A stretch of DNA of 64,000 nt from positions 17,610,991 to 17,674,990 of the forward strand of contig CP136061.1 of the NCBI GenBank assembly GCA_032622095.1, written 5' to 3'. Positions 24,820 to 37,423 of this stretch are shown here, piece after piece. How positions within the stretch are numbered: the first letter of the stretch is position 1; each line of letters starts with the position of its first letter. The stretch is from Siphonodentalium dalli. Taxonomy: Eukaryota; Mollusca; Scaphopoda; Gadilida; Siphonodentaliidae. Made by a program: the position numbers and the translations under genes. Below the pieces are notes generated by a model. That model was not told where the DNA came from, ran no database searches, and saw nothing but the letters and a program-made list of their open reading frames with translations.

Positions 24820-25055
24820 GAAAGTCGTTTTAAGAATTACTATGAAGGGAAAGAGTTATGGCCCTGGCTTCACAACTATTTGACCCAGTGACCTCATTTG
24901 AAAAAATCTGAACGTGAGTCACCGAGGGAACATCCGCACCAAATATGAACCCATTCGGTCTTATTGTTCCGGAGAAGATGTTCAAGGAATTGTTGACGGA
25001 CGAACGGATGGATGGACGATGGACGACGGACGAGGAGTGATGACTATAACTCCAC
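24820..25055. repeat. Dispersed repeat ending in a GGACGGAC tract
   Basis: AAAGAGTTATGGCCCTGG, ACCAAATATGAACCCATTCGG and a closing ACGGACGAACGGATGGATGG tract form a pattern typical of non-autonomous invertebrate repeats. Short frames across it are by-products. Confidence 0.6.
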
Positions 25056-25668
25056 ATATATTTTGGTCTGGTTATCTCAGTTTCATTATTGCTTTATTTA
25101 AGTGTATTTCATGTTTCGATAATGGTTGTGACCTTCAATCAGAATATTGTTTGTGACCTTCAAGCAGAATATTGTTTTCCATCTGAAATACATTTACGAT
25201 CAAACCGCAGTGCATTATATTTGGTATTTATTACATAGAACACTTAAATTATAGCTATAACATATGAGCAAACGTAAACGTAATTTGCGAGCACGATTTT
25301 CATTGTTACGAGGTTAGTGGAAGATGTGTGTATCATTTTGGCAAGAATATTTTAAGTTACAACCTATATATATAAGATATACCTAGATGTGTTCATGTAT
25401 TTGAGTTTCGGCAGGCAGGTTGTCGGCCTGATAAATCGCGAAACTTCACTTAATGCTTATGTTTTCACATTGGTTCATTTATTTCATGAAAATAAGTTTT
25501 GGCCTGTTTTACAGAAACAGCAACTGGTTGCAACCTTAAAATTGTCATATTATCGCGATTTAGAGGGGGCAAAAAGCCTCTTTCCACTCATACTTAAGTT
25601 AAATCTTGCCTAAATTTGACCCTCAATTGTAAAATATGGGTTTGTGGATTTCAACTGAAATTCATTAA

Positions 25669-26130
25669 ATGAAGCAACATTGCACATACAATAATGCGGC
25701 CACAAAAAATATAGATTGTCTGTTTAGTTTGTTCACAACAGGCTCACATACTTCACATGCCGGATGTATAGCACAACCAGAATGGAATGCAGGATTTCGA
25801 CATCCAGACACAACATGTCTCGATGAATCAACAGGTGAAGTCACCAATAAAGGAAAAATCAGTCTGAAACAGTGTAGACAATCAAAGAACCAAGCAAATA
25901 ATCCTATATATATAACCTGGCATATAATAAGCATGATGCAGTACTCATTTATGTACAAAACAAAATTAGTGTCTTTACATGTTTCGTATTTGGCGACATA
26001 TGTAGTGAATTTCCTATGTACATGTATAGTGTATCTCTTCCTGACCAAACAGATCTTTAATTTGGCTGGTTTAACCTATCATCTCCTGAAAACATGTTAC
26101 ATTATAACCGTGACTTGTGAAATACTTTAA
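25669..26130 (+). other. Unassigned 153-codon open frame
   Basis: This ATG frame of 153 codons begins inside AT-rich sequence and shows a cysteine- and histidine-containing N-terminal half, then hydrophobic stretches (for example VNFLCTCIVYLFL). No family was recognised. An antisense frame of 127 codons covers the same place, which argues for low stop density rather than a gene. It lies just inside the right inverted arm of the putative 8.4-kb element, so it could be a decayed element gene. Confidence 0.2.
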
Positions 26131-26329
26131 TAATACACACTGTCCATGCATGGATTTTGCTCAGAACAACCATTTATTTACATAAATGCCTTTCAACATT
26201 CAATTGATGTCCAAGACATCCCCCATTTAACCAATACAGACACAAATAGAACAAAACTCACACAAAGGCCTCAAGCCCAGTCATATATCTATTAATTACC
26301 TCAAAAAATTAATTTATTACTCGATAAAA

Positions 26330-27225
26330 ATATGCATTAATTATATATATATAACTTGTTGTGATGGATTCCAAAATTCTCTCATTTTTCACCAAAATTG
26401 AGTTTTACCCCAAAATAAACCACAAACCAACAAAACTCCCATAACATGTGGACTTTGCCATAAGCTGTCGTGTATGTGAATTCCTAAACACAAGGTGAAG
26501 TGCTATTCAGAGCGACGAATTCCTGTTTTCACTGACAATAAATTAAAAAAAGATGTTTTTCCCCCAAATTCTAAGCTTGCATATAATTTCACTTCTGGCT
26601 TGTCCATTTTTCATATTCTATCCATCTGTATATTTTGAAATATAATACGTGTCTGTGGTCGGCGACATGATTTAATTCGAATGATAAGACCCTTTCATGT
26701 ATTACACTGCACCGCTACATGGAGTGTTATTTAGATAGCAGGATTCCAGTTTTCACTCATTTTATTAATAGACAATGTTTTGCCCTGGTAACATCATAAC
26801 CTGCTTAATTCCACGGGAACTTTGCTATATCTATTAATTACATCCAAGACTTAAATTATTACTCGATAAAACTGGAAAATTATATAAAAGTATATGCATT
26901 GATTATAAATATCTTAATGTGATGGATTCCAGATTTCTCTAATTTTTCACCAAAAACTGATTTTTACACCCAAAACCAACCCTAAAACTATGACATACCT
27001 GAGATTTATATTTCAAACGGTGAACATGATCACCTTTTGTTGTTTAGATAAGTTCCCAATCAGAAATAGAGGGAAATATTATTCAGGCAGATGGTTTCCA
27101 TTTTACACTTTTTTTTATGAAAAAGCCTGTTTTACCCAAAAAATAAACAATCGTACAACATCTCACAAAAAGGCAACATTGGCATGCTATCCGCTCAATC
27201 GAGACGAACATTTTGATATGTGTTT
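26330..27225 (-). repeat. Right inverted arm, two units of about 565 bp
   Basis: TGATGGATTCCA.A.TTCTCT.ATTTTTCACCAAAA occurs near 26360 and 26925. On the minus strand the units match those at 18.9-20.6 kb, including GGATAGCATGCCAATGTTGCC-type sequence near 27180-27200. Confidence 0.75.
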
Positions 27226-27289
27226 CAGTTTGTTACTCTCCGACATGGTTGGACCGATTTTTTTCCGGTGTCTGCTGCTCCCGGAGTGG

Positions 27290-27665
27290 GCCACTAATAG
27301 ACATGACCCTAACAATTATAGACCTATTGCTTTAAGTAGTAATTTTGATAAGTTATTCAACAATGTTATAAACACACGAATAAACTCGTATCTTGAAGCA
27401 AATAACTTAATAAGTGACAAGCAACTGACAACTAGTGACAATCACAAATTATAGCGCTTTTATATTACGAGCTATCATTAATGGGTACAAAGAAAACAAA
27501 CACCTTTATATACGGCTTTTGTTGATTTTCAGAAAGCGTTTAATTCAGTTGATAGATCGTTGTTATTCGAAAAATTGCAACATGTAGGAATTAATGGTCA
27601 CACATATGACGCATTATCTTTTCTTTACAAATCAAGCTACTATTCTGTTAAAACAACGGCGGGAA
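27290..27665 (+). pseudogene. LINE reverse transcriptase remnant, palm region
   Basis: The frame ending at 27454 gives DPNNYRPIALSSNFDKLF and INTRINSYLEANNLISDKQ, the usual block before the palm. After a frameshift, LYTAFVDFQKAFNSVDR (about 27503-27556) gives motif A, with its catalytic Asp in FVD, followed by LFEKLQHVGINGHTYDALSF. The copy stops before motif C (the YADD box) at an inverted repeat starting near 27690. It fits the C-terminal continuation of the LINE piece at 18.1-18.8 kb. Confidence 0.92.
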
Positions 27666-28215
27666 TTGGTCTATATCATCTATCATCTGGTAGCTTTCGG
27701 GATCATATGTAGCTCCAAGTCGGGGATCATATATAGCTCCTGTGTCGGGGACATCCTGATCCACCACTGCTATAAATATCAAGAGAGGACCAGGCGGGGG
27801 GATCTGCAATTTTTTTCCGAACACTATAGGCGGGGGTGGGTGGTTCAGCAGCCCGGCTAACACATATATTAAACACCCCGCTATCCGGCTTAAATTGGCC
27901 GTATAAACACTCTGTAATAGAGCTTATTTCCTCGGCGTATTATTGATACTATTGCCATTCGAAAATATCACCATCTATTTTCATCTGCACTGAAATGTGT
28001 CACTTATATGGCTATTTTTGGCCGCAACATACCACCGGGGCAGATTTGCAAACTTATTCACTATGTGCATTATGTGTAGTTTTCTAAAAAGGATCTATTT
28101 CCTAGCGGGATTTAATCTTCAGTATGTGAGTATAATATTAGAGCTTCACGATATTGAATCAAGCTATACCGACTACGGTATTAAAAACTATCAACTAGAT
28201 AAAGAATGGTGTGGA

Positions 28216-28316
28216 GTTGACTATGCCAAAATTGTGGTCCGTGACTAGGAATAGTCCACGAGCCGCAGTCGAGTGGACTATTCCTCCACTCGGACCACTA
28301 ATTTGGCATAGTCAAC
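28216..28316. repeat. Long palindrome C (101 bp)
   Basis: The arms begin GTTGACTATGCCAAA and end TTTGGCATAGTCAAC. The inner arms GGAATAGTCCA and TGGACTATTCC flank the core CGAGCCGCAGTCGAG at 28259-28273. The reverse complement of that core, CTCGACTGCGGCTCG, resembles the cores of palindromes A and B. Confidence 0.9.
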
Positions 28317-28319
28317 GAC

Positions 28320-29239
28320 AAGACATTAATTTATATTATTATATCGAAGTTCGAACATTGGTGCCAATTCTCACACAATGTCTGTGTCTTATTTTGTCAC
28401 ATTTTAATTTACCGTGAATTTTGGATATCGGTCTCAGATTTTACAATGTACGGCAGTCTTTTGACTATGGCAAGGGAGCATAGCTATTATTAATTACATC
28501 TAACAGCATCTCTTCATGACTCGTGCATTTATTTCTAAAAATAAGTCATTAGCAAAGACATTTTGGCGAAATGTTTAAATTTTAATTGCTCAACTTCGAT
28601 TAAATAACGTCCACTGGTATTACAAAATTAGGACTGGCCGCTTGCCAACTAAACGGACAAACTATTAAATACATTGGATAGCTATGATCGGACATTTGTA
28701 CGATCATAACAATTCACCAAGAAATATAGTCATATACCGATATTGCAACAAGTACCAAACAAGGTATAGTTTAAGATTGGCCGTGTCTTCAGCGGCAACC
28801 CGATTTCGCGAAATGAGTTTGTTACTATAAATACAAATAGAATAGTAGGCATGTAGGAATCCTACTGGGGTACTATTATATAATATGATCATGTACGTAA
28901 ACGTAATTTGCGCCCGCTTGTTACTGTTCATGGGATTATCGGATGAATTGTTATCTTTATAGAAGGGTTTGATGATAAACCCTAAGGGTGGATACACGCA
29001 TGCATGTACTCTCTGTAATTGTCGTGCATTTGGCGTTTTACATGCATCATACAGACGATGTAATATGTGTCCACTGACAACCCAATCATTGCCTACGAGT
29101 TGAACCCACTGAGTTCTAGTTCCAATTAAGTCGGAATGTAGATAAGCCGTTATCTTGGACCGAGTCGCGAGGCCACTTAAAATAATTGTTCGTGGGATAA
29201 CCCATATGATAGACTTTCTATTTAAATAATTACCAGTCC
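28320..29239. other. No gene recognised
   Basis: AT-rich interior of the foldback element. Short frames only. A line near 28960-29060 (GGATACACGCATGCATG.A.TCTCTGTAA, then TTTGGCGTTTTACATG) recurs near 48055-48120, so part of it is a dispersed repeat. Confidence 0.35.
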
Positions 29240-29550
29240 TCTCTTATTTATAGCAGTGGTGGATCAGGATTTCCCCGACGCATGCAGGGCTATATATGAC
29301 CCCGAAAGCTATCAAATCTGAATGTGGCACGGTACAATTTCATCGGCGCAGAACGGAGTAGCGAAACGAGCCAACCCGCCCCACAGGAAATGGTTACGGA
29401 GCAGTGTTCCGAGTAACGCAATGAACAAACCCAACGATTTGTGCACGGTGACAACGGAAAAATGAAAGTCTCGATTCGTGTCATGAAAATGACTAAATGA
29501 TACTTTTTATACAGTGTTTTTGCAAATTCCTTGCTAGATTGAATTAAAAT

Positions 29551-29696
29551 GGAGATAAACATACCCTGTTTCGTTGTACAATCTGGGATTCGAAAATGAA
29601 AACAGTTTGTGAACTCGCCGGCAAGCCGGCTCGTTCACAAACTGTTTTCATGTTCGAATCCCAGAATGTACAACTCAACAGTGTATGTTTATCTCC
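29551..29696. repeat. Long palindrome D (146 bp)
   Basis: Outer arms are GGAGATAAACATAC and GTATGTTTATCTCC; inner arms are GAAAACAGTTTGTGAA and TTCACAAACTGTTTTC. The core CTCGCCGGCAAGCCGGCTCG is at 29614-29633. Small bulges near the outer third are tolerated. The arm sequence is unrelated to A, B and C. Confidence 0.9.
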
Positions 29697-30017
29697 TAAT
29701 TGTACCTTCTTGCCCCCCCCCAGCCCCCCCAAACAAGCATCGTGGTTGAAAATGTTCTACATCAAGCTTGTGTATGCCAGACGTATGGCTTCTGGTGGTC
29801 GTGCATTAATACAATGCCAGATATCACACATACTTTACTAATTTCCTCATCCGTGAGAGAAGACATGTTTTGGACTGGCCTTAAATGTACTGATAGAAGA
29901 CAATTTGACTTCGCTTAGCACTGCTCACTTGTCTGGCCTGTTAACAATGAACCGCTCGCGCGCAGGTGATTAATGTTGTCAATTATTGGTGTGGCCATGT
30001 AAAATACATGTATTTTA

Positions 30018-33000
30018 CGTCTTCGTAGCTCAGCCATCTATTAACGCCCTTGCATGATGTATTAATGCTGTGTCTATACATCCATTGTCTTCGTAGCTCA
30101 GCCATCTATTAACGCCCTTGCATGATGTATTAATGCTGTGTCTATACATCCATTGTCTTCGTAGCACAGCCATCTATTAACGCCCTTGCATGGTGTATCA
30201 ATGCTGTGGCTATACATCCATTGCCTTCGTAGCTCAGCCATCTATTAACGCCCTTGCATTATGTATTAATGCTGTGTCTATACATCAATCCTTCGTAGCT
30301 CAGCCATCTATTAACGCCCTTGCATGATCTATTAATACTGTGTCTATACATCCATCCTTCGTAGCGCAGCCATCTATTAACGCCCTTGCATGATGTATTA
30401 ATGCTGTGTCTATACATCCATTGTCTTCGTAGCTCAGCCATCTATTAACGCCCTTGCATGGTGTATTAATGCTGTGGCTATACATTCATTGTCTTCGTAG
30501 CTCAGCCATCTATTAACGCCCTTGCATGATGTATTAATGCTGAGTCTATACATCCATTGTCTTCGTAGCTCAGTCATCTATTAACGCACTTGCATGATGT
30601 ATTAATGCTGTGTCTATACATCCATTGTCTTCGTAGCTCAGCCATCTATTAACGCCCTTGCATGATGTATTAATGCTGTGTCTATACACCCATTGTCTTC
30701 GTAGCTCAGCCATCTATTAACGCCCTTGCATGGTGTATTAATGCTGTGGCTATACATCCATTGCCTTCGTAGCTCAGCAATCTATTAACGCCCATGCATG
30801 ATGTATTAATGCTGTGTCTATAAATCCATCCTTCGTAGCTCAGCCATCTATTAACGCCCTTACATGATGTATTAATGCTGAGTCTATACATCCATTGTCT
30901 TCGTAGCTCAGCCATATATTAACGCCCTTGCATGATGTATTAATGCTGTGTCTATACATCCATTGCCTTCGTAGCTCAGCCATCTATTAACGCCCTTGCA
31001 TGATGTATTAATGCTGTGTCTATACATCCATTGTCTTCGTAGCTCAGCCATCTATTAACGCCCTTGCATGGTGTATTAATGCTGTGGCTATAATCCATTG
31101 CCTTCGTAGCTCAGCAATCTATTAACGCCCTTGCATGATGTATTAATGCTGTGTCTATACATCCATCCTTCGTAGCTCAGCCATATATTAACGCCCTTGC
31201 ATGATGTATTAATGCTGAGTCTATACATCCATTGTCTTCGTAGCTCAGCCATCTATTAACGCCCTTACATGATGTATTAATTCTGGGTCTATACATCCAT
31301 TGTCTTCGTAGCTCAGCCACCTATTAACGCCCTTACATCATGTATTAATGCTGTGTCTATACATCCATCCTTCGTGGCTCAGACATCTATTAACGCCCTT
31401 GCATGATGTATTAATGCTGTCCCTATACATCCATTGTCTTCGTAGCTCAGCCATCTATTAACGCCCTTGCATGATGTATTAATGCTGTTTCCATACATCC
31501 ATTGCCTTCGTAGCTCAGCCATCTATTAACGCCCTTGCATGATGTATTAATGCTGTGTCTATACATCCATCCCTCGTAGCTCAACCATCTAGTAACGCCC
31601 TTGCATGATGTATTAATGCTGTGTCTATACATCCATTGTCTTCGTAGCTCAACCATCTATTAACGCCATTGCATGATTTATTAATGCTGTACCTATACCT
31701 CCATTGTCTTCGTAGCTCAGCCATCTATTAACGCCCTTGCATGATGTATTAATGCTGTGTCTATACATCCATCCTTCGTAGCTCAACCATCTATTAACGC
31801 CCTTGTATGATGTATTAATGCTGTGGCTATACATCCATTGTCTTCGTAGCTCAGCCATCTATTAACGCCCTTGGATGATGTATTAATGCTGTGTCTATAC
31901 ATCCATTGTCTTCGTAGCTCAGCCATCTATTAACGCCCTTGCATGATGTATTAATGCTGTGTCTATACATCCGTTGCCTTCGTAGCTCAGCCATCTATTA
32001 ACGCCCTTGCATGATGTATTAATGCTGTGTCTATACATCCATTGTCTTCGTAGCTCAGCCATCTATTAACGCCCATGCATGATGTATTAATGCTGTGTCT
32101 ATACATCCATTGTCTTAGTAGCTCAGCCATCTATTAACGCCCTTGCATGATGTATTAATGCTGTGTCTATACATCCATTGTCTCCGTAGCTCAGCCATCT
32201 ATTAACGCCCATGCATGATGTATTAATGCTGTGCCTGTACATCCATTGTCTTAGTAGCTCAGCCATCTATTAACGCCCTTGCATGATGTATTAATGCTGT
32301 GTCTATACATCCATTGCCTTCGTAGCTCAGCCATCTATTAACGCCCTTGCATGATGTATTAATGCTGTGTCTATACATCCATTGTCTTCGTAGCTCAGCC
32401 ATCTATTAACGCCCTTGCATGATGTATTAATGCTGTGTCTATACATCCATTGCCTTCGTAGCTCATCCATCTATTAACGCCCTTGCATGATGTATTAATG
32501 CTGTGTCTATACATCCATTGTCTTCGTAGCTCAGCCATCTATTAACGCCCTTGCATGATGTATTAATGCTGTGTCTATACATCCATTGCCTTCGTAGCTC
32601 AGCCATCTATTAACGCCCTTGCACGATGTATTAATGCTGTGTCTATACATCCATCCTTCGTAGCTCAGCCATCTATTAACACCCTTACATGATGTATTAA
32701 TGCTGTGCCTATACATACATTGTCTTCGTAGCTCAGCCACCTATTAACGCCCTTACATCATGTATTAATGCTGTGTCTATACGTCCAGCCTTCGTGGCTC
32801 AGCCATCTATTAACGCCCTTACATGATGTATTAATGCTGTGCCTATACATCCATTGTCTTCGTAGCTCAGCCATCTATTAACGCCATTGCATGATGTATT
32901 AATGCTGTGCCTGTACATCCATTGTCTTCGTAGCTCAGCCATCTATTAACGCCCTTGCATGATGTATTAATGATTTGCCTATACATACATTGTCTTCGTA

Positions 33001-33168
33001 GTTCAGCCATCTATTTAAGCCCTTGCATGATGTATTAATGCTGTGCCTATACATCCATTGCCTTCGTAGCTCAGCCATCTGGTAACGCCATTGCATGATG
33101 TATTAATGCTGTGCCTATACATCCATTGCCTTCGTAGCCCCGCCATCTATTAACGCCCTTGCATGATG
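30018..33168. repeat. 68-bp minisatellite, about 47 copies
   Basis: Units of 66-68 bp carry CTTCGTAGCTCAGCCATCTA, TTAACGCCCTTGCATGATGT and ATTAATGCTGTGTCTATACA in order. A short form with CCATCCTTCG in place of CCATTGTCTTCG recurs every few units. Minus-strand frames (MAELRRQ-type, then RWLSYEG) are by-products of the array and break at the length variants. The array lies in intron 1, about 155 bp before proposed exon 2. Confidence 0.97.
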
Positions 33169-33323
33169 CTTCACTATTATCTCCGACTGGCGTATCGCAT
33201 TATAACGGTGATTTACGCGCTGGAAATTGCACTGAATTTTTCATGCAGGTAAATAATTAAATTAGGAAGCATGACTACATTTTTAATCGATTAATTTACA
33301 TGCATTATTTTCTTCATTCGCAG

Positions 33324-33363
33324 GTAAATCTCTCAACCTTCGGTGGATCTGCAAATACCACAG
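33324..33363 (+). CDS. SRCR gene, exon 2 (linker)
   Basis: A 40-base exon between a good acceptor (TTTTCTTCATTCGCAG ending at 33323) and a consensus donor GTAAGT at 33364. It reads VNLSTFGGSANTT plus one base, entering in phase 0 and leaving in phase 1. That fits exon 1 (phase 0) upstream and the SRCR exon at 45886 (phase 1) downstream, where the split codon becomes Glu. NLS and NTT are potential N-glycosylation sequons if they are not removed with the signal peptide. Small exons are easy to mistake, so the support is the double splice consensus and exact phase matching on both sides. Confidence 0.55.
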
Positions 33364-35339
33364 GTAAGTTACTGTTAGTGGCTGCATCCTCCCAATAATA
33401 ATGCATACAAACCATCCACATGGACGTACATACTATCGTGTCCACGTGACATATCTGGCCAAATCTAACATAACGTCAATAGCGGTATTTTACGAGCTCA
33501 AAGTCGTGTTGAGTTAGTGTAAACATATTTTATTGCATAATAATATCGCAACGGGATTGAGACACAAGTTTTACAACTTACAAATGGTCTCTCTCCCACA
33601 TAATTGTATTACACAAAATGAACATAAAATATAATCACACACAAACATTATAATTCATATGTACAACATTTTTTCACTTATAACAATATAATGATATAAT
33701 CGCGAGTGTGACAATAACGGTGGATATTTCTCTTTATGGGGGGGGGGGGGTGGTTCGTCCTGTGGGTCGGTGGCTCAGACGAGTCTTCGCCTTCTATATA
33801 TGTAGTGATAATACAACATGTTACATTTGCAGCTTGGTTTGCACATCAAGATGTTTAATAAAATTTGAACATCGATGTCGAGGTTATGTATAATTGAACA
33901 GCCCTAAATATGCTCCGGTTTTATGTACTATTCCGGTTAGTATCTCCAAGGAGGAGTTTCTCGAGATTAATAATTTGTACACCAATGGTAGCGAGTTGGT
34001 GAGTCGTGTTGAGTTACCACTGACACAGGAGCCTTCAAATCAACAGGTTACCAGAATATCGGGGTATCATTTCAGAGTCATTGTTTGTTAAAACTGAAAG
34101 GCTTAGTTAGTTTGTAATTAGTATTTAGAAAGGAAAGAGTTCTACTCCTGAAATACTTCTTCGCTTCCGAACGCTGATCTGTTCAAAACTATGCAAATCA
34201 TAACTGTTCGTCCGATTTAACGCGGCCCAGACAGTACAAATGCTGCGTAATTTTGCATGACTAGTCCGAAGCATGTCGCGACGGATTCCCGATCACCTGT
34301 GATGTGATTAATGTTTCGTTTAGTAATTTCAAAATAGTTTTTGAATGAAGACATGATCCTCATTTCATAACACAAACACACGCGATCTTAATATAACCAC
34401 ACTATCTAGCTCGCAGGTATTCGCTGACAAAGTGTGAATATGTATCTGTTTAAGTATCAACATAAAGTGCTAATATGTAAATGTGATGTACGCAGCTCAC
34501 GATATAATATATCAATGCACTTGTATTGCAAATACACATGTAATATATAGAGGATCTACAACGAGTCCCCAGTTTATAGCGGAATTTAAAAAACGATTTA
34601 CTGGAATTTACTGGTCGAGTTTTGTAAATTTCGCATTGTAAAATGCGGACAAGTTGTAAATTATATTTATTACATGATCGAAAATATATATATACTTAAA
34701 TCAATAAATGGGACGTGTAACTAACATCTTCTTCTATCAAACCTGCGATGACGTTTCACTTAACTGTGTGTTGTTAGCCCGCGCAAAGAAATAGTCCCAG
34801 ATGACTAAAGACTCTTTGACGTATTTTATGGCGTAAATGTAATGAAATAACTTTTTAAACTCTTCATTTATTAGAGTTTGTTGGAAAAATATAGGAATCC
34901 AATAAATCCATAGTATTTTGAGATATAGCTTACAAACTGTAAACATACGACAAACCGGAAGTCGTAGATCACGAATGTGCAACAATAATACATTTTGGCA
35001 CACCTGGCACGATTTCCTATTATCCTGTTATGCAACGAACTTTTCATATCACAATTTATAAAATGTGTTTATTGAATGGAATAAGGGTAGGAATATGTAA
35101 TAAATTATATCATGAATTAGCTCTCCAGTTGCCTATTCATAAGAACACATCTTATATTTAAGGCTAACAATACAATGCAACTTAAAGCTGCGCAATGAAT
35201 TTTGGCACTTTTATAAAAATCATTGACTGGTCTACATTATTTATCGGCTTGCGATATATCGGCTTTTGAAACAAAATGCATGTTTTACGAAATTGGTTCA
35301 AGCAAACGGAAAGTGGTCCAGTGTATTTCTAAGTCTCGT

Positions 35340-35340
<1 letters not shown>
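33364..35340. other. Intron 2, left part; no gene recognised
   Basis: Includes a G homopolymer of about 12 bases near 33738 and an unassigned 65-codon + frame at 33894-34091 containing VSISKEEFLEINNLYTNGSE, of unknown meaning. Otherwise AT-rich without recognisable features. Confidence 0.3.

Positions 35341-35341
<1 letters not shown>

Positions 35342-35386
<45 letters not shown>
35342..35386. repeat. TA microsatellite
   Basis: An uninterrupted (TA)n tract of about 22 units. Confidence 0.97.
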
Positions 35387-35389
<3 letters not shown>

Positions 35390-36120
35390 TAACGTTAATC
35401 TCCCCATTTTGAATTTGAACGACTTCCTATGAAAAATATGACTGGCGGCATCCATCTTGGATTCTACCTCTGGATTACTAAAATCGCGTGCACACCATAT
35501 AGGCTATATCTGCCATCTAATCGTAATCTAACTTAATATTTCCGCTTGAAGAATTCTTGGATTTCACATTTAAATCTCTTCACTAAAACTGTTTGAATTC
35601 CCTTTTTCTTAAGAATTAGTGAATTTTCAAAAAAACTCAATTTCAAACTATAAATTTGTATGCTACAGTACTAATATTATAATAATATGCAAGGGATATA
35701 TTGAATAGTTAGAAAACGGACAATGCGAAGGATAGTGCTAATAGTCATGAAACTATATGCATATATATTAGGCGTATACGCATATCAACGAGGCGAATGC
35801 TTGATTAATATATATATGATAGTGTAAACGTGTTGGATGCCATTGGACTTCGATAATTATATATGCCTTAATATAGCCTATGGTTTAGATACCGGCCTTT
35901 AATAATAAAGGTCTTTATATAATAATGTATATAGTGAATGGTGCAGGCTACAAATTATGTTTGCTGCGATTAAAGCGATAATTACGATGCCACCTTCAGA
36001 CCTAAGTTCTGCCCGATATAGGCACATCATGCATGTATATAAGTAGAAACATAGTTACAAATGAGGGTTCATAAGGACACAGATATGATAGACAGTATGT
36101 GACTATCCCATGCCATACAC
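35387..36120. other. No gene recognised
   Basis: AT-rich intronic sequence with no motif that I can name. Confidence 0.35.
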
Positions 36121-36124
36121 GGGA

Positions 36125-36215
36125 ACGTGACGACTCGGACCGGAGACAACTGGGACCGAGACATCGCGGGCCGAGACGACTCGGACCGAAGACAACTCGT
36201 CCCGGTCATATATAT
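36125..36215. repeat. GC-rich short tandem repeat (GACTCGGACCG)
   Basis: GACGACTCGGACCGGAGACAA recurs as GACGACTCGGACCGAAGACAA after about 47 bases, with related GGGACCGAGACATCG between. It is a GC-rich island in AT-rich surroundings, read as a short degenerate tandem repeat split here by small variants. Confidence 0.7.
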
Positions 36216-36980
36216 TCCGGGGGGGATTGTAGTGCATGATTAAAGGCACTCAATAAGATTATGACAGGATAATCATCATTGAAGCTTCACCGAACCGTTA
36301 TATACAATAATAGCTGAGTGTGCTTTGAGATCTCAATGAATCAGAAGTTTGATTGTGTGAGGCTCTGCGAAGCGAAAAATCATGCTTCTAACGAGTTGCA
36401 CACATCTTAAAACACACTATGTTATTGTTATATTTATCTTTGCTGACCCACATTTAATTTTTGGCCCAATTTATGTCAGTTTTGAGACAAAACAACCTGC
36501 AATTTGGTAATTTCGAAGAGTAATTCCCGTTAAACATGAATACGCAGTTACAGTATAGACGTGACGAGGTCGCATATTTATGGAACATTGGGCTGATTTG
36601 TTGGCACTAAACAAAATATAAGTAACGATTCAATATTCATCATGTTCAGATATCGGACCTGTCGAAATCAAATATCAATGGTCGCAAACAAAAAGTGAAA
36701 TCTTTTAAACTATTATAGTTCAGAATTCACAAGATTGAAAATAACATGCACATTCTGAGAAAAGTGTACAATACATCGTATATTCGTAAATTTTGCAATT
36801 TTTCTGCGATGAAAGCATCTAAAATGACCAGAAAATATAGATGAAAGCTCACATTGAGTTATATTAGTGACATTTAATCATGCTGCATTGTATATGTAGT
36901 TATCATGTCACCTGGTTGGATCGACCAATGAGGACGCTCCGTTGGTAGAAGCATATCAGGAGACATGGGGTCGTCATCTT
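36216..36980. other. No gene recognised
   Basis: AT-rich intronic sequence; no exon, RNA gene or clear repeat seen. Confidence 0.35.
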
Positions 36981-36982
36981 TG

Positions 36983-37019
36983 TAGCCCGTCCCATATGGA
37001 ATCCATATGGGACGGGCTA
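36983..37019. repeat. Perfect 37-bp palindrome
   Basis: TAGCCCGTCCCATATGGA and TCCATATGGGACGGGCTA are perfect 18-bp arms around a single A at 37001. Partial copies of CCCATATGG also sit just outside (near 37025). It has no CTCG-type core, unlike the longer palindromes. Confidence 0.95.
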
Positions 37020-37423
37020 GGTTCCCATATGGGGTCGATGTCCGCCATTTTGTTTTTCATGGAACTCTGCCGCTTCGGGTATATTTTCGGTGTATTTTGG
37101 CGCCAAGAAAAGGGATAACTGTCGGAAATCAAGTTCTGTTAATTTAAAGACATAGTACCATATACCAAAACCTGCATGTGATATATTTGAGAAATTCTAA
37201 ACACTCATAAATTAACTATCAAACTCAAGTTTGTTGTCCTGCTTCTATAGTGATTAGCCATTGACTCAATGCGTTGTTCAACGCACATGACGCGTCACTG
37301 TGACGTTACATAAGTTAATAGCCATAGACAACAAATTTACTTACTGGCAGGTAATGAACTTCGTATTTAAGTAATTAAAATTCTCACACGGAAAACATTA
37401 TATGTGGGTGACATGATAAAATC

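Larger units (their letters stand above)
18836..27290. mobile_element. Large inverted-repeat element inserted in a LINE
   Basis: The left end (about 18838-20600, three tandem units) and right end (about 26330-27290, inverted) match as inverted repeats. Shared lines are GGAGCAGC, ACTGAA, ATATCAAAATGT, then AGCGGATA.CATGCCAATGTT. The flanking DNA on both sides is one LINE reverse transcriptase, cut between TLYNKGK and DPNNYRPIAL. This suggests an insertion of about 8.4 kb. The interior (20.6-26.3 kb) shows only other repeats and unassigned frames, with no recognisable transposase or integrase, so the element would be non-autonomous or decayed. Exact ends and target-site duplication were not resolved. 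Confidence 0.65.
27690..29320. mobile_element. Foldback element of about 1.6 kb
   Basis: About 100 bp at 27690-27790 is inverted at about 29240-29315: TCCTGATCCACCACTGCTAT versus ATAGCAGTGGTGGATCAGGA, and GTAGCTTTCGGGATCATAT versus ATATGACCCCGAAAGCTAT. The left end truncates the LINE. The interior has palindrome C (28.2 kb) and no recognisable protein. Confidence 0.7.

Noticed and set aside
30259-32740. Repeated minus-strand frames (MAELRRQWMYRHS type)
   Set aside because: Translations of the 68-bp minisatellite; they break wherever unit length changes, with no start or splice context.
30018-33168. tRNA-like GTAGCTCAG in the 68-bp minisatellite
   Set aside because: Resembles an A box by chance; there is no matching B box, acceptor stem or anticodon arm in the unit.
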